DNA from: Paenibacillus hemerocallicola
GTDB lineage: Bacteria > Bacillota > Bacilli > Paenibacillales > NBRC-103111
NCBI RefSeq assembly: GCF_006265175.1
Contig: NZ_VDCQ01000005.1
Span: forward strand, 163,448 to 227,447
Length of the DNA: 64,000 bases
Direction of reading: 5' to 3'
Of the stretch, positions 8,511 to 17,355 are shown in pieces. Positions within the stretch are counted from its first letter, which is position 1. The number at the start of each line of letters is the position of its first letter. Under the pieces are notes generated by a model. The model searched no databases, was not told the origin of the DNA, and was given only the letters and a program-made list of their open reading frames with translations. Both the position numbers and the translations under genes were made by a program.

Positions 8511-10103
8511 TTAGCCAAGCGTAATTTCGCGTACCCGCTTAATATCAGGCATACCGGACAATTGCTCCAAGACGACTTTCGGCGCTTGTTTGTCGATGGT
8601 CAGCACCATGATCGCGGAGCCGCCGACATCGGTACGTCCGACCTGCATCGTCGCAATATTGACGTCGTTGTTGCCGAGCAGCGTGCCGACCCGGCCGATA
8701 ATACCCGGCTTGTCGGTGTGAGAGATTAGCAGCAGATTGCCTTCGGTAGCGATATCGACCGGGTAGGGTCCGATTTGCACGATGCGTTCGCCGAAGCCCG
8801 CGAGCAGCGAGCCGGACAGCCAGCGCTCTTCCACCTTCGTATTCAGGCTGAGCGTGATCCGGTTCGTAAAGCCTTTGGTCGAAATCGACTTTTGGATTAC
8901 GATGTTGATATCGCGCTGCTTGGCCAGATGCATCGAGTTGACGGCATTGACCTGCTCGGCACCCAGATGGTGGGACAGCACGCCTTTCAGCACATAACGG
9001 GTAAGCGGGTTCGTATCGAGATCGGCCAGTTCCCCCGAGTAATTGATCGTAATTTCGCGTACGGCACCGTCGGTCATTTGCGCGAGCGAATTGCCGAGCT
9101 TCTCGCAAAGCTTGAAATACGGCTGAATTTTGTTTAACAGCTCTGCCGGAATCGGAGGCATGTTGACCGCGTTTTTGAACGGCTCGTTGCGCAAAATATG
9201 AATGACCTGCTCGGATACGTCGATCGCGACGTTTTCCTGCGCTTCGATCGTGGAAGCGCCCAAGTGGGGGGTGACGATAATTTTCGGATGCTTCAGGAAC
9301 GGATGATCCGCAGCCGGCGGCTCGTTCTCGAAGACGTCGAATGCGGCTCCGTGAACGATGCCTTGATCGACCGCCTCGACGAGAGCCATTTCGTCGATGA
9401 TGCCGCCTCGCGCACAGTTGACGATCCGCATTCCTTTTTTCATCACCTCGAATTGAGGACCGGCAATCATATGATGCGTCTCGTTCGTAAGCGGTGTGTG
9501 AACGGTCATAAAGTCGGCGTTCCGGATAATTTCATCCACCGTCGCCAGCTTGATTCCGAGCTTCTCCGCACGCTCCTCCGTCATGAACGGGTCGTAGCCG
9601 AGCACGCTCATGCCGAACGCGATAGCGCGCTTGGCCACTTCGGCTCCGATTCGGCCAAGCCCGAGCACGCCCAACGTCTTATTGCGCAGCTCGACGCCAA
9701 CGAAGGATTTGCGGTCCCATTCGCCGGTTACGGTTTTCATATAAGCTTGCGGGATATGACGGGCCAATGCCATAATCATGGCAAACGTATGCTCGCAAGT
9801 CGTGATCGTGTTTCCGTCCGGTGCGTTGATAACGACGATTCCAAGGCTGGTAGCCGCCTCCAGATCGATGTTGTCGACGCCTACTCCGGCGCGTCCGATT
9901 ACTTTCAGATTCGTACCGGCTTCCATGATGCGGCGGGTCACTTTAGTTTGCGAACGGACGAGGAGCGCGTCGAACTGGCCGATAATGGCAACGATTTCGT
10001 CTTCGCCGAGTCCCGTCTTTTTGACAATTTCCACATCGCTTGCATCCGTTAACTGCTGCAATCCCAAATCGCTGATCGGATCCGATACCAATACTTTGTA
10101 CAT
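8511..10103 (-). CDS. serA: D-3-phosphoglycerate dehydrogenase
   Basis: It catalyses the first step of serine synthesis, oxidation of 3-phosphoglycerate to 3-phosphohydroxypyruvate with NAD. The 530 residues comprise the split substrate-binding domain, the Rossmann domain (LGVLGLGRIGAEVAKR near 145), the catalytic arginine, glutamate and histidine region (NCARGG; TPHLGAST), an intervening ASB domain and a C-terminal ACT domain (LLISHTDKPGIIGRVG), so serine feedback is likely. Two in-frame ATGs lie close together. I chose the inner one because AAGGAGG stands nine bases before it but only three before the outer one. Expression is controlled by the T-box just upstream. Confidence 0.95.
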   Translation of the reverse strand: MYKVLVSDPISDLGLQQLTDASDVEIVKKTGLGEDEIVAIIGQFDALLVRSQTKVTRRIMEAGTNLKVIGRAGVGVDNIDLEAATSLGIVVINAPDGNTITTCEHTFAMIMALARHIPQAYMKTVTGEWDRKSFVGVELRNKTLGVLGLGRIGAEVAKRAIAFGMSVLGYDPFMTEERAEKLGIKLATVDEIIRNADFMTVHTPLTNETHHMIAGPQFEVMKKGMRIVNCARGGIIDEMALVEAVDQGIVHGAAFDVFENEPPAADHPFLKHPKIIVTPHLGASTIEAQENVAIDVSEQVIHILRNEPFKNAVNMPPIPAELLNKIQPYFKLCEKLGNSLAQMTDGAVREITINYSGELADLDTNPLTRYVLKGVLSHHLGAEQVNAVNSMHLAKQRDINIVIQKSISTKGFTNRITLSLNTKVEERWLSGSLLAGFGERIVQIGPYPVDIATEGNLLLISHTDKPGIIGRVGTLLGNNDVNIATMQVGRTDVGGSAIMVLTIDKQAPKVVLEQLSGMPDIKRVREITLG

Positions 10104-10146
10104 GTTCATGCTCCTCCTTGTGATTACCTACAGTATGAGTTAAACA

Positions 10147-10436
10147 AATGCAAAAAACTCCCGTCCCAATACGGATTTCCGTATATAGGGACGAGAGCTC
10201 GGTTCGCGGTGCCACCCTAATTCGCCGGACGCTCGCGCACCCGGCCTTTCTCGGTCTAATCGACGGTAGACCGGGAGCTTTAACGGGCTCTCCCGTTTGC
10301 GCTTAAGACAGAATCTGTTCGCGCATCGACTCGGGAGTGGATCGTATAAGGGACGCCACCGGTTCGCAGCGACCACCGGCTTTCTGTAGGCTTCAGTTAT
10401 ACTATTCTCCGTCATTGTCGTTCTGATCTTTCATTT
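10147..10436 (-). promoter_or_regulatory. T-box riboswitch leader of serA, serine specificity
   Basis: The complementary strand carries the T-box sequence AGGGTGGCACCGCG (10203-10216), the stem I elements AGTA and GCCGGTGG...CCGG, and a terminator hairpin (GTCCCTATATACGGAAAT paired with the following CCGTATTGGGAC) ending in TTTTTT near 10152. The likely specifier codon is TCC (10339-10341), followed by A, which reads serine. The variable base of TGGN is C, which pairs with the G discriminator usual for tRNA-Ser. Uncharged tRNA-Ser should stabilise the antiterminator and switch serA on. Confidence 0.9.
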
Positions 10437-10460
10437 TAATAGTGATTTCATTTTTTTCTT

Positions 10461-10489
10461 ACTTTATCATGTCAGGTTTGGGGTGTCAA
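10461..10489 (-). promoter_or_regulatory. Sigma-A promoter of serA
   Basis: On the minus strand TTGACA (10484-10489), a 17-base spacer and TAAAGT (10461-10466) form a strong housekeeping promoter just upstream of the T-box. Confidence 0.8.
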
Positions 10490-10676
10490 TTATTTTAAGA
10501 CATATTTGTGACAGCAGAAAAGGTTGGAAAACGTTTACCGACAAAAAATGGACACATATTGCGGGGCGTCCGGACGCCAATACCGTCCTTCGGCCCGCAT
10601 ACGCTTGAACTCGGCGTTTTTTTTCGATATCTTCAAATGGAAGGCAATGAGTCACCCGCAAAATTGAAACGCCATT

Positions 10677-11603
10677 TTATTTGTTTTCGTAGAAGAAGGG
10701 GAGCTGCGGCTTCGTTTCTTCGGCGTACCATTTGTCCTTGCGTGCAATGAAGTCGCCTTTGCGTGCCGCGTTCGTGTCGGACAGCAAATCGGCGATCGCC
10801 TGAATATCGTTCAAATTCATTTTTTTGGCTTGACCGTTCGTGATCATTTCGTCGATGCGAACCGTCAAATCTTGCGGATACAGCGGCAAATAGCGTTTCT
10901 CGCTCAGCAGGATGGAGGCGACTACGACATTTTTCACATTCAGGCTCATTTGACTCCAATCTTTTAGCGTAAATGCGGATTGTCCGAGCAAGTTGGAGCC
11001 TTGCACCTGCGGCTCGACGGATTCGTTCCATTTGACGATTGCGTTATAATATTGCTGTTGGCCTTGAAGAGCAAACGTTTTGGCCCCTTGAAAAAAAGCG
11101 TCTTTGTCGATTTCCGTCAGCAGTACGCTCGGGTGAATGGAATTGGCTTTCGATTGATACTTTTTCGCCGTATCGGAAAACAGCTTCAGGCCTTTCAGCA
11201 AATTTTGGTGCGCTTCGCCGAGAAGCGGAGACGTTTCCGGCGTAACGGCTTTCGATATGGCGTCGTACTTGTCATCCGCCGTTTTCGATAGATCTTTCAT
11301 TGCAGCTGCCGCATCTGAAGTGTTTCCTTGCAGCTCGAGCTCCTTCAGCTTGTCGAACCACCGGTTGCTGAACTCCCGGTAAGGCGCATAGATCGTATGA
11401 TAAAACGATACAAGATGCTGCTGGTCGTAAGCTCCAGGCTTTTTGGAAGCTTCTTCTTGTTTGGCCGCCATGGCCTCGTACTTGGTTACCGTACGACTTT
11501 GTCCGATCTCGACTCCAAAAAAGAAAGCGCCGGCCACGCAGACGAGCAGAAAGACGAAAGTGAGCGAGAAGAAATAGTCCGAACGGTTTAGACGCTTATT
11601 CAT
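10677..11603 (-). CDS. Membrane-anchored protein of unknown function
   Basis: I do not recognise this 308-residue protein. It has one N-terminal transmembrane helix (about residues 12-33, SLTFVFLLVCVAGAFFFGVE) and no lipobox. The remaining roughly 270 residues are predicted to be outside the membrane and largely helical, with lysine- and glutamine-rich stretches and a KYEAMAAKQEEASKK segment that could start a coiled coil. AAGGAG precedes the ATG. A well-formed promoter lies at 11634-11662. It sits alone between serA and a divergent CPBP protease gene. A cell-envelope role is only a guess. Confidence 0.7.
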   Translation of the reverse strand: MNKRLNRSDYFFSLTFVFLLVCVAGAFFFGVEIGQSRTVTKYEAMAAKQEEASKKPGAYDQQHLVSFYHTIYAPYREFSNRWFDKLKELELQGNTSDAAAAMKDLSKTADDKYDAISKAVTPETSPLLGEAHQNLLKGLKLFSDTAKKYQSKANSIHPSVLLTEIDKDAFFQGAKTFALQGQQQYYNAIVKWNESVEPQVQGSNLLGQSAFTLKDWSQMSLNVKNVVVASILLSEKRYLPLYPQDLTVRIDEMITNGQAKKMNLNDIQAIADLLSDTNAARKGDFIARKDKWYAEETKPQLPFFYENK

Positions 11604-11633
11604 GCCATGACTCCTTGACTAGTTTTGTAAATA

Positions 11634-11662
11634 AGTATAGGTGAATTTACCCAAAAAGTGAA
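11634..11662 (-). promoter_or_regulatory. Promoter of the membrane-anchored unknown gene
   Basis: The minus strand reads TTCACT (11657-11662), 17 bases, then TATACT (11634-11639), placed about 30 bases before the ATG at 11603. Confidence 0.6.
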
Positions 11663-11682
11663 CCGTGTATCCCGGAGGAAAC

Positions 11683-12291
11683 ATGAAAAAAATAAACTTC
11701 AGAAACATCCGGATCCGCAAAGTCGATCCTGGCGAGCTGGACGATTCCATGCTTCTCGTCAACTTGTACTTGACGCAAGCCATTACATTTATTCTCGGCA
11801 TTTCGATCGTTTTATTTCAGTCCCAACATTTGACTGCTCTGATCCGCTTGCCCGAACGGTTGTCCGTTTGGGGATGGGCGGCCCTCTTTGCGGCGGGAGT
11901 GCTGGTATTCGATTGGCTTATCGCCAGATGGGTTCCGGAGGAAGTGACCGACGACGGGGGAATCAACAAGAAGCTGTTCGGGCGCCGTCCGTTATGGCAC
12001 ATTGCGGTTATTTCGTTCATAGTGGCCGTATGCGAGGAGCTGTTGTTCCGCGGCGCGATTCAACATGCGTTCGGACCGTATTGGACGAGTATTTTGTTCG
12101 CCGCGATCCATATCCGCTATTTGCGCCATTGGTTGATGACGGGGATGGTATTCGCGATCAGCTATGGCCTCGGCAAATTGTATTTGCTGACAGGCTCGCT
12201 TTGGGCGCCGATCGCGGCTCATTTCATAATCGACTTCGTGATGGGCTGCCTGATACGATACAGGAAGGATGAAGAGGATGGAGAAGGCTGA
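11683..12291 (+). CDS. CPBP family intramembrane metalloprotease
   Basis: This 202-residue protein has about five hydrophobic helices and the conserved signatures of the CAAX-protease and bacteriocin-processing (CPBP/Abi) family: EELLFR near residue 113, FAAIH near 139 and AAHFIID near 185, whose glutamates and histidines form the metal site. Members cleave membrane substrates or help in immunity, and the substrate here is unknown. The start is the ATG at 11683, preceded by GGAGG. A GTG 18 bases upstream is also open but has no good ribosome-binding site. The next small gene overlaps its 3' end. Confidence 0.85.
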   Translation: MKKINFRNIRIRKVDPGELDDSMLLVNLYLTQAITFILGISIVLFQSQHLTALIRLPERLSVWGWAALFAAGVLVFDWLIARWVPEEVTDDGGINKKLFGRRPLWHIAVISFIVAVCEELLFRGAIQHAFGPYWTSILFAAIHIRYLRHWLMTGMVFAISYGLGKLYLLTGSLWAPIAAHFIIDFVMGCLIRYRKDEEDGEG

Positions 12292-12475
12292 CTATTCCGA
12301 GAATACGACGCAGAAGCCGCCGAGCGAAGAAGATATGCGTCTTCCGCCCAGACGCGTCATCCATTCATCGGACAACGCCAAAGCGACGCGCATTTTTCAT
12401 GCGAGCCTGGTCGTACTGCTTATTTTGCTTACGATGGGCATCATTTTTTGGTATCAGGTATATGGGGAGGCATAA
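12278..12475 (+). CDS. Small single-span membrane protein
   Basis: The 65-residue product has a charged N-terminal half (SEEDMRLPPRR) and one C-terminal transmembrane helix (about residues 41-61, ASLVVLLILLTMGIIFWYQV). It overlaps the last 14 bases of the CPBP protease gene, so the two are probably translated together. GAAGAGG precedes the chosen ATG; another in-frame ATG three codons upstream (12269) directly abuts AGGAAGG and is less likely. No function can be assigned. Confidence 0.6.
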   Translation: MEKADYSENTTQKPPSEEDMRLPPRRVIHSSDNAKATRIFHASLVVLLILLTMGIIFWYQVYGEA

Positions 12476-12544
12476 AAAAAACCGCAAAGCGGCGCTTTTG
12501 CTCGATGTTTATGCAGGTGCTTTGCGGGACACTGAAACTTATAT

Positions 12545-12572
12545 AAAAAAAGTCCCGCAAGGGACTTTTTTT
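12545..12572. terminator. Bidirectional terminator
   Basis: AAAAAAAGTCCC (12545-12556) and GGGACTTTTTTT (12561-12572) form a compact hairpin with U tracts on both strands, between the small membrane gene and the convergent deacetylase gene. Confidence 0.9.
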
Positions 12573-13428
12573 AACTGGATGGAAAAGGAGAGAGGGCCGT
12601 ATCGATCGAGTCGGGATCGACGAAGGAATAACCTTTCTCCTCCAGCTTAGTCAACAGTTCGTCGAGCGCTTCGGCAGTCCAGGGCAGCTCGTGCATCAAT
12701 ATGTTGCTGCCCGGGTGAAGCTGCTCGAGCACCCGCTTGATGACGCCCTCCGGCTTCTGGTTCGTGGAAAGCCAATCCTCCGAGCCGTTGGACCAAGTCA
12801 TGAACAGCATGCCTTCGTCCTTGACCCGCCTCTTGACATAATCGTTCGATGAGCCGAACGGCGGACGGAAAAACTTCGGGGCTTCGCCGATCGTGGCCGT
12901 GACGATTTGCTGGACATCTTTGATTTGACGGTCGATTTCTTCCGCTTTTTCTTTTTTTAAATCGATATGGTCCCAGGAATGGTTGCCGATCGCTTGTCCT
13001 TTCTCGTGAAGCAGCTTGAGCAGCTCGGGCTGCTTCTGAACCCGATACCCGTTGACGAAAAAAATCGCTTTCGCTTTATGATTATCCAGAGCCGCCAAAA
13101 GCAGGTCGATCTGCGTTTTTTCCTTAGGGCCGTCGTCGAATGACAATAGGACGACTTTGCCGTTGCCCGACGGATCGATCGGAACGATATCGTAATTTTT
13201 GTTCATTTTATACGATTTGGCAATTTCGCGTTGGACAGGCCCATTCGGTTCGGAAACCGTTTCCGGTTGCTGGGCTGCGGGCGGCTGGTCCTGAGCTCCG
13301 GTAGCGGCAGGATTGGGAATGGCAAGCGGCTCGACTGCCGCCGGGGTTGTCCGGCATGCCGGTATCCATGCAAGCAGTGCAGCCATAGCGATAATAAGGG
13401 CAAGCGGTCTAATTATCGTTAACATCAC
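12571..13428 (-). CDS. Polysaccharide deacetylase, probable lipoprotein
   Basis: This 285-residue secreted NodB-domain (CE4) enzyme has an N-terminal hydrophobic helix ending in IPAC (cysteine 25), a somewhat atypical lipobox, followed by a Pro/Ala/Gln-rich linker to about residue 60. The catalytic domain holds motif 1 SFDDGP (catalytic base and metal aspartates), motif 2 HSWDH (metal histidines) and motif 3 RPPFG, plus a late LMHELPW. Such enzymes remove acetyl groups from peptidoglycan or other envelope glycans; the substrate cannot be told from sequence. The gene ends against the bidirectional terminator. Confidence 0.88.
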   Translation of the reverse strand: MMLTIIRPLALIIAMAALLAWIPACRTTPAAVEPLAIPNPAATGAQDQPPAAQQPETVSEPNGPVQREIAKSYKMNKNYDIVPIDPSGNGKVVLLSFDDGPKEKTQIDLLLAALDNHKAKAIFFVNGYRVQKQPELLKLLHEKGQAIGNHSWDHIDLKKEKAEEIDRQIKDVQQIVTATIGEAPKFFRPPFGSSNDYVKRRVKDEGMLFMTWSNGSEDWLSTNQKPEGVIKRVLEQLHPGSNILMHELPWTAEALDELLTKLEEKGYSFVDPDSIDTALSPFPSS

Positions 13429-13589
13429 ATCGCCTCCCTTTGTCGTGTTGTGCTTTTTTGTCCATATTGTTACATATCCGCTATGAATTTAAACTCATTT
13501 GCACCTCCTAATTTTTAAAAAGCATTGTCTTTCCGTCAAACGGATAAGCTAACGGTGATCGCCATACAAGATAATCAGGAGGGACAGCA

Positions 13590-13886
13590 ATGAAAATGGG
13601 CGCATTTTTACTTGGCGGCTTGGTAGGCGCTGCCGCCGTCGTTTATTTCAACAACAGCAGATCGTTGTCATTCGCCGGATTGTCGAATCGCTCGAACCAA
13701 TCGGCAGGCAAAACGGCCAGATCGGGCAAGACGCAAACGCACACGACCGGCAACAAATTTTCCGGTTCCGAATGGAACGGCGCCGGACTCGAAGACGTGG
13801 AAGAGCTGATCAAAAAAGATCCGACCGTCAAAACTCAAGTCGATGAAATCATGAACAAATCGGAAAAATCGTACATGACCCAATAA
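13590..13886 (+). CDS. Small membrane-anchored protein of unknown function
   Basis: The 98-residue product starts with a glycine-rich hydrophobic helix (residues 4-22, GAFLLGGLVGAAAVVYF) that resembles YtxH-type anchors. A Ser/Thr/Lys-rich flexible middle and an acidic-basic C-terminal helix (ELIKKDPTVKTQVDEIM) follow. AGGAGG lies eight bases before the ATG, and a good terminator follows at 13904. It stands alone and divergent from the deacetylase gene. I cannot name a family with confidence. Confidence 0.7.
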   Translation: MKMGAFLLGGLVGAAAVVYFNNSRSLSFAGLSNRSNQSAGKTARSGKTQTHTTGNKFSGSEWNGAGLEDVEELIKKDPTVKTQVDEIMNKSEKSYMTQ

Positions 13887-13903
13887 GCTATATGCAAGGT
13901 AAC

Positions 13904-13941
13904 GGTCCGGTCTCTTCCATGAGCCGGACCTTTGTTTTTTT
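13904..13941 (+). terminator. Intrinsic terminator
   Basis: GGTCCGG (13904-13910) pairs with CCGGACC (13924-13930), followed by TTTGTTTTTTT. Confidence 0.85.
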
Positions 13942-14193
13942 AACCCATACATAGCGAAACGAATCATGAAAAGCAACGTAATAAATAGAAATGGCCGGAA
14001 AAAACGATGACGGATTCGCTTCTCCGGACCGGCAAAAAAAAGGGCATCCGGACGATAAAGTATAACGAAGTTTTATAGTGCATCACCCTTAAAAACATGG
14101 TAACATAGTCTATACATGCCCGATATCTTTGGCTCACCAATCGTCGTATCGCATCATACTCTGTTAACACAGAAGTGGGAGGGAGGTCCTGTC

Positions 14194-14796
14194 ATGAGAA
14201 TTGAACGCTTGAGTGTGGATAAGATAAGGATTTTCCTGACATTTGACGACCTAACGGAGCGCGGTATACAGAAAGAGGACATGTGGCGCGAAATTCCGAA
14301 AGTCCATGAGCTGTTCAGCGAAATGATGGAGCAAGCTCATTCCGAGCTCGGCTTCGATGCTTCGGGACCGCTCGCGGTAGAAGTGTTCTCCCTTCAGGCA
14401 CAGGGTATGGTCGTAATCGTGACCCGCGGCAAGGTGCAGAACGCGTCGGACCCGGTTGACGAAGAAGAAGCGGAAGAAGTATACGAGATGGAAGTTACGC
14501 TGGAGCAGAGCGACGTCATCACGTATGCGTTTCATGACTTCGAATTTTTGCTGGAAGCTTCCCACGTAGCGTCGCGAATCGGCGTTACCGAAGGAGTTCT
14601 CTATTCCTATAAGAACAAGTGGATTTTGCAAATCGACCCCGAGCATATGGAAGAACCGCAGTATCAGGCGCTCATCGCCATTTTGTCCGAGTATGGGGAC
14701 GCCACCTCGGTGACTACTGCGGTGTTGGACGAGTATGGCAAACGGGTCATCGACGAATCCGCGATCCGCGTCCTTTGCGAGCATTTCCATAAATGA
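14194..14796 (+). CDS. mecB: MecA-family adaptor protein, YpbH type
   Basis: This 200-residue adaptor delivers substrates to ClpC, or modulates ClpC, through its C-terminal domain. The N-terminal half (RIERLSVDKIRIFLTFDDL, then EVFSLQAQGMVVIVT) is close to what I remember of B. subtilis YpbH and less close to MecA. The central linker is acidic (DEEEAEEVYEMEV). I chose the ATG at 14194 because GGGAGG stands upstream; the frame is open back to 14116 without a ribosome-binding site. YpbH is a MecA paralogue that can bind ClpC and affects competence and sporulation. Whether a second mecA exists elsewhere cannot be seen. Confidence 0.88.
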   Translation: MRIERLSVDKIRIFLTFDDLTERGIQKEDMWREIPKVHELFSEMMEQAHSELGFDASGPLAVEVFSLQAQGMVVIVTRGKVQNASDPVDEEEAEEVYEMEVTLEQSDVITYAFHDFEFLLEASHVASRIGVTEGVLYSYKNKWILQIDPEHMEEPQYQALIAILSEYGDATSVTTAVLDEYGKRVIDESAIRVLCEHFHK

Positions 14797-14840
14797 TCCG
14801 CGGGTCACCATAAATCGAGTTTGCTCGAATCCGGATAAAC

Positions 14841-14878
14841 AGCATCTTCGAAAACGAACGTTTTTGCGGATGCTTTTT
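14841..14878 (+). terminator. Intrinsic terminator after ypbH
   Basis: AGCATC (14841-14846) pairs with GATGCT (14869-14874) around an inner CGAAAACG/CGTTTTTG stem, followed by TTTT. It lies 45 bases after the ypbH stop and before prsW. Confidence 0.8.
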
Positions 14879-14911
14879 CCCATGTTCAGCACAGAAAGGA
14901 GGGCAAGACGT

Positions 14912-15607
14912 ATGGAGTGGCTCTCGGTCATCACGGCCGCCGTGGCGCCAGGTATCGCACTACTCGTATATTTCTACTTGAAAGACCTGTATCACTCCGA
15001 GCCGGTCCATATGGTCGCCCGCGTTTTCTTGTACGGGGTTCTTCTCGTTTTTCCGACGATGGTGCTCCAACGTACTCTCGTAGTCGGATTGGGGGAAAAT
15101 CCTTTTTTATTCGCTTTCGGCATAACGGGGGCCGTCGAGGAATTTCTGAAATGGTTCATTTTATATTATGCGATATACAAGCATACGGTGTTCGACGAGC
15201 CTTACGACGCGATTCTTTATGCGGTGTCCGTATCGCTGGGCTTCGCTACGCTGGAGAACGTTATTTATGCGCTGCTCAATCAGTTTTCATTCTCGGCGCT
15301 TTTGTTTCGAGCTTTTTTGCCGGTATCGGGCCATGCTTTATTTGCCGTCATGATGGGATATTATATGGGGAAAGCGAAGTTCGGCGATCCCGCCCGCACG
15401 AATTGGCTATTGATCAAATCGCTGGCGATTCCGATTTTTTGGCACGGACTGTTCGACTATATATTGCTTCAATCAAAGACGTATTGGATATGGTTTATCG
15501 TACCTTTGATGGTATTCTTATGGATTCGCGGCATGGGCAACGTTAATCGGGCTAATGCGAAGTCTCCTTTTCGCGCCGTTCGCCGAGAGGAAGAGATTAA
15601 AACGTGA
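14912..15607 (+). CDS. prsW: Intramembrane protease PrsW
   Basis: This 231-residue polytopic protease contains the family motif EEFLKW (near residue 71) and the later glutamate and histidine helices (LGFATLENVIY, VSGHALFAVMMGYY, IFWHGLFDY). In B. subtilis PrsW performs site-1 cleavage of the anti-sigma factor RsiW. No sigma or anti-sigma pair lies in this window, so its substrate is elsewhere. AGGAGGG precedes the ATG at 14912; the frame is open further upstream across the ypbH terminator, which is not coding. Position between ypbH and ypeB matches B. subtilis. Confidence 0.92.
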   Translation: MEWLSVITAAVAPGIALLVYFYLKDLYHSEPVHMVARVFLYGVLLVFPTMVLQRTLVVGLGENPFLFAFGITGAVEEFLKWFILYYAIYKHTVFDEPYDAILYAVSVSLGFATLENVIYALLNQFSFSALLFRAFLPVSGHALFAVMMGYYMGKAKFGDPARTNWLLIKSLAIPIFWHGLFDYILLQSKTYWIWFIVPLMVFLWIRGMGNVNRANAKSPFRAVRREEEIKT

Positions 15608-15659
15608 CGAAAAGGGCCATACTTCCAGTAAAGGTGGAAAAAGCCATTCGGAGGTTTCA

Positions 15660-15815
15660 ATGAACGCAGCAGCGCGGGTCAAAGTGAGAATACGGTGCAG
15701 GCATTGCGGAGAAAAGTTCGTTTTGCGCGGCAGGCAAGATAAGGAACGCGTCGAAACCGGATTTAAGCAATGTTTGTGCAACAATCAGCTAGACTTCGAC
15801 ATCGAGATGGAGTAA
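15660..15815 (+). CDS. Small zinc-ribbon protein
   Basis: This 51-residue protein has CRHC near residue 13 and a CLC pair near residue 38 (KQCLCNN), a spacing that could bind one zinc in a rubredoxin-like knuckle. It starts with a strongly basic stretch (ARVKVRIRCRHCGEKF). GGAGG lies six bases before the ATG, and a terminator follows directly. It occupies the place where sleB stands in B. subtilis. It does not match anti-TRAP (RtpA), whose cysteines are arranged as CxxC...CxxC around a glycine-rich turn. Function unknown. Confidence 0.6.
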   Translation: MNAAARVKVRIRCRHCGEKFVLRGRQDKERVETGFKQCLCNNQLDFDIEME

Positions 15816-15822
15816 CGCACGT

Positions 15823-15855
15823 AGAAGCCCTGCATACGGCAAGGCTTCTTTTTTT
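15823..15855 (+). terminator. Intrinsic terminator
   Basis: AGAAGCC (15823-15829) pairs with GGCTTCT (15843-15849), followed by TTTTTT. Confidence 0.88.
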
Positions 15856-15983
15856 GTGTTCGGGAATGAAGGCTCTCGCGTTTTCATCCGTGAGCTGTGA
15901 TGGAGCATCTTCCTCGTGCATAAAGCTATCTCCTCCGGCGAAAGCTAATCTCAAATGTGGCAAAAGGAAGGAGTTAGCTGAAT

Positions 15984-17336
15984 ATGTACAGAAGGCTGAG
16001 CGCCATTATGTTCCCGATCATGACCGTATTGCTGATCGGAGCGGTGTTATGGGGGTATCAAGTCAACCAGGAAAAAAACTCGATCCTGATCAAAGCGGAA
16101 AATCAGTACCAGCGCGCGTTCCACGATTTATCGTTTCACGTAGACAAGCTGCACACCGAGCTCGGCAACACGCTCGCCCTGAATTCGGCATCGTACGCTT
16201 CGCAGCGCAAAGGTCTCGTTAACGTGTGGAGGCTGACCAGTCAAGCGCAAAGCGAGATCAATCAATTGCCGTTAACTTTGCTGCCGTTCAACAAGACGGA
16301 GGAGCTGCTGAGCAACATTTCCAATTTTTCGTATCGGGCGGCGGTGCGGGACTTGACGAACGAGCCGTTGAATGATGAAGAAATGAAAACGTTGACCGCC
16401 CTATACGAGCATTCCAAAGAAATCACCAATGATTTGCGCGATGTTCAGACCAAAGTCATAGCGAGCAGCTTGCGTTGGATGGATGTGGAATCGGCGCTTG
16501 CTTCCGAACAGAAAATGCTCGACAATACGATCATCGACGGATTCCAGACTGTAGACAAAAAGGTTAGCGAATATGAGGAGCTGAACTGGGGGCCTTCCAT
16601 GTCCGCCATGTTCGAGAAGCGTACGTATACGGCGCTTTCCGGCAACGAAACGACGGAAGAGGAGATCAGACAGAAGGCGGAGCAGCTTATGAACGGACGG
16701 CCGTTGACGGATGTGCGAGTCGTGGAGAACGGCAACGGTACGGAATATAATTCTTACAGCTTGTCGGCGAAAAATGAAACCGGCAGCGAAGTCGCCATGG
16801 ATTTTACGAAAAGAGGCGGCCAATTGATTTGGTTCATGGACTCCCGCGCAATAGGCGAGACGAATGTCAATCCGGACCAGGCTCGTCAATCGGCTCAGTC
16901 GTATTTGGATGCGCATGACTATCAGGGCTTGACGCCGGTCAGCTACGACGCGTTCCAAAATGTCGCCAACTTGACATTCGCGGCCAAGCAAGACGACGTT
17001 GTCGTGTATCCGGACAAATTGACTGTCAAAGTGGCTCTCGACAATGCGGAGGTCGTCGGTCTGCAAGCCGCCGATTATATATTCGAGCACAAAAAACGCG
17101 AGCTGAAAAAGCCGACATTGTCGCTCGAGCAAGCGAAAAAGTCGTTGAATTCGAACTTCCAGAGCAGCGGGGACTCCCTCGCGCTTATCAAAAACGATAT
17201 CGATCAGGAAGTGCTGTGCTATCAGTTTACGGGACGCGTTAACGGCTCGTTGTATCGGATCTATATCAATGGCGACACAGGCGAAGAAGTAAAAGTGGAG
17301 CAGCTGAAGCAGACGGATGCGGAAGTATCTTCATAA
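15984..17336 (+). CDS. ypeB: Germination protein YpeB
   Basis: This 450-residue spore protein has one N-terminal transmembrane segment (about residues 6-25), a long helical N-terminal domain, and C-terminal PepSY-like repeats (about 205-440, with NPDQARQSAQSYLD and SLEQAKKSLN). In Bacillus, YpeB and the cortex lytic enzyme SleB stabilise each other in the spore inner membrane region, and both are needed for SleB activity at germination. Here no sleB lies upstream; a zinc-ribbon gene and a terminator do. GGAAGGAG precedes the ATG. The gene is full length with no disruption. Confidence 0.92.
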   Translation: MYRRLSAIMFPIMTVLLIGAVLWGYQVNQEKNSILIKAENQYQRAFHDLSFHVDKLHTELGNTLALNSASYASQRKGLVNVWRLTSQAQSEINQLPLTLLPFNKTEELLSNISNFSYRAAVRDLTNEPLNDEEMKTLTALYEHSKEITNDLRDVQTKVIASSLRWMDVESALASEQKMLDNTIIDGFQTVDKKVSEYEELNWGPSMSAMFEKRTYTALSGNETTEEEIRQKAEQLMNGRPLTDVRVVENGNGTEYNSYSLSAKNETGSEVAMDFTKRGGQLIWFMDSRAIGETNVNPDQARQSAQSYLDAHDYQGLTPVSYDAFQNVANLTFAAKQDDVVVYPDKLTVKVALDNAEVVGLQAADYIFEHKKRELKKPTLSLEQAKKSLNSNFQSSGDSLALIKNDIDQEVLCYQFTGRVNGSLYRIYINGDTGEEVKVEQLKQTDAEVSS

Positions 17337-17355
17337 TGCATTCGGCAATATCGGG

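Noticed and set aside
15660..15815. The small zinc-ribbon protein as anti-TRAP
   Set aside because: Cysteine spacing and flanking residues do not match RtpA, and it is far from any trp gene.
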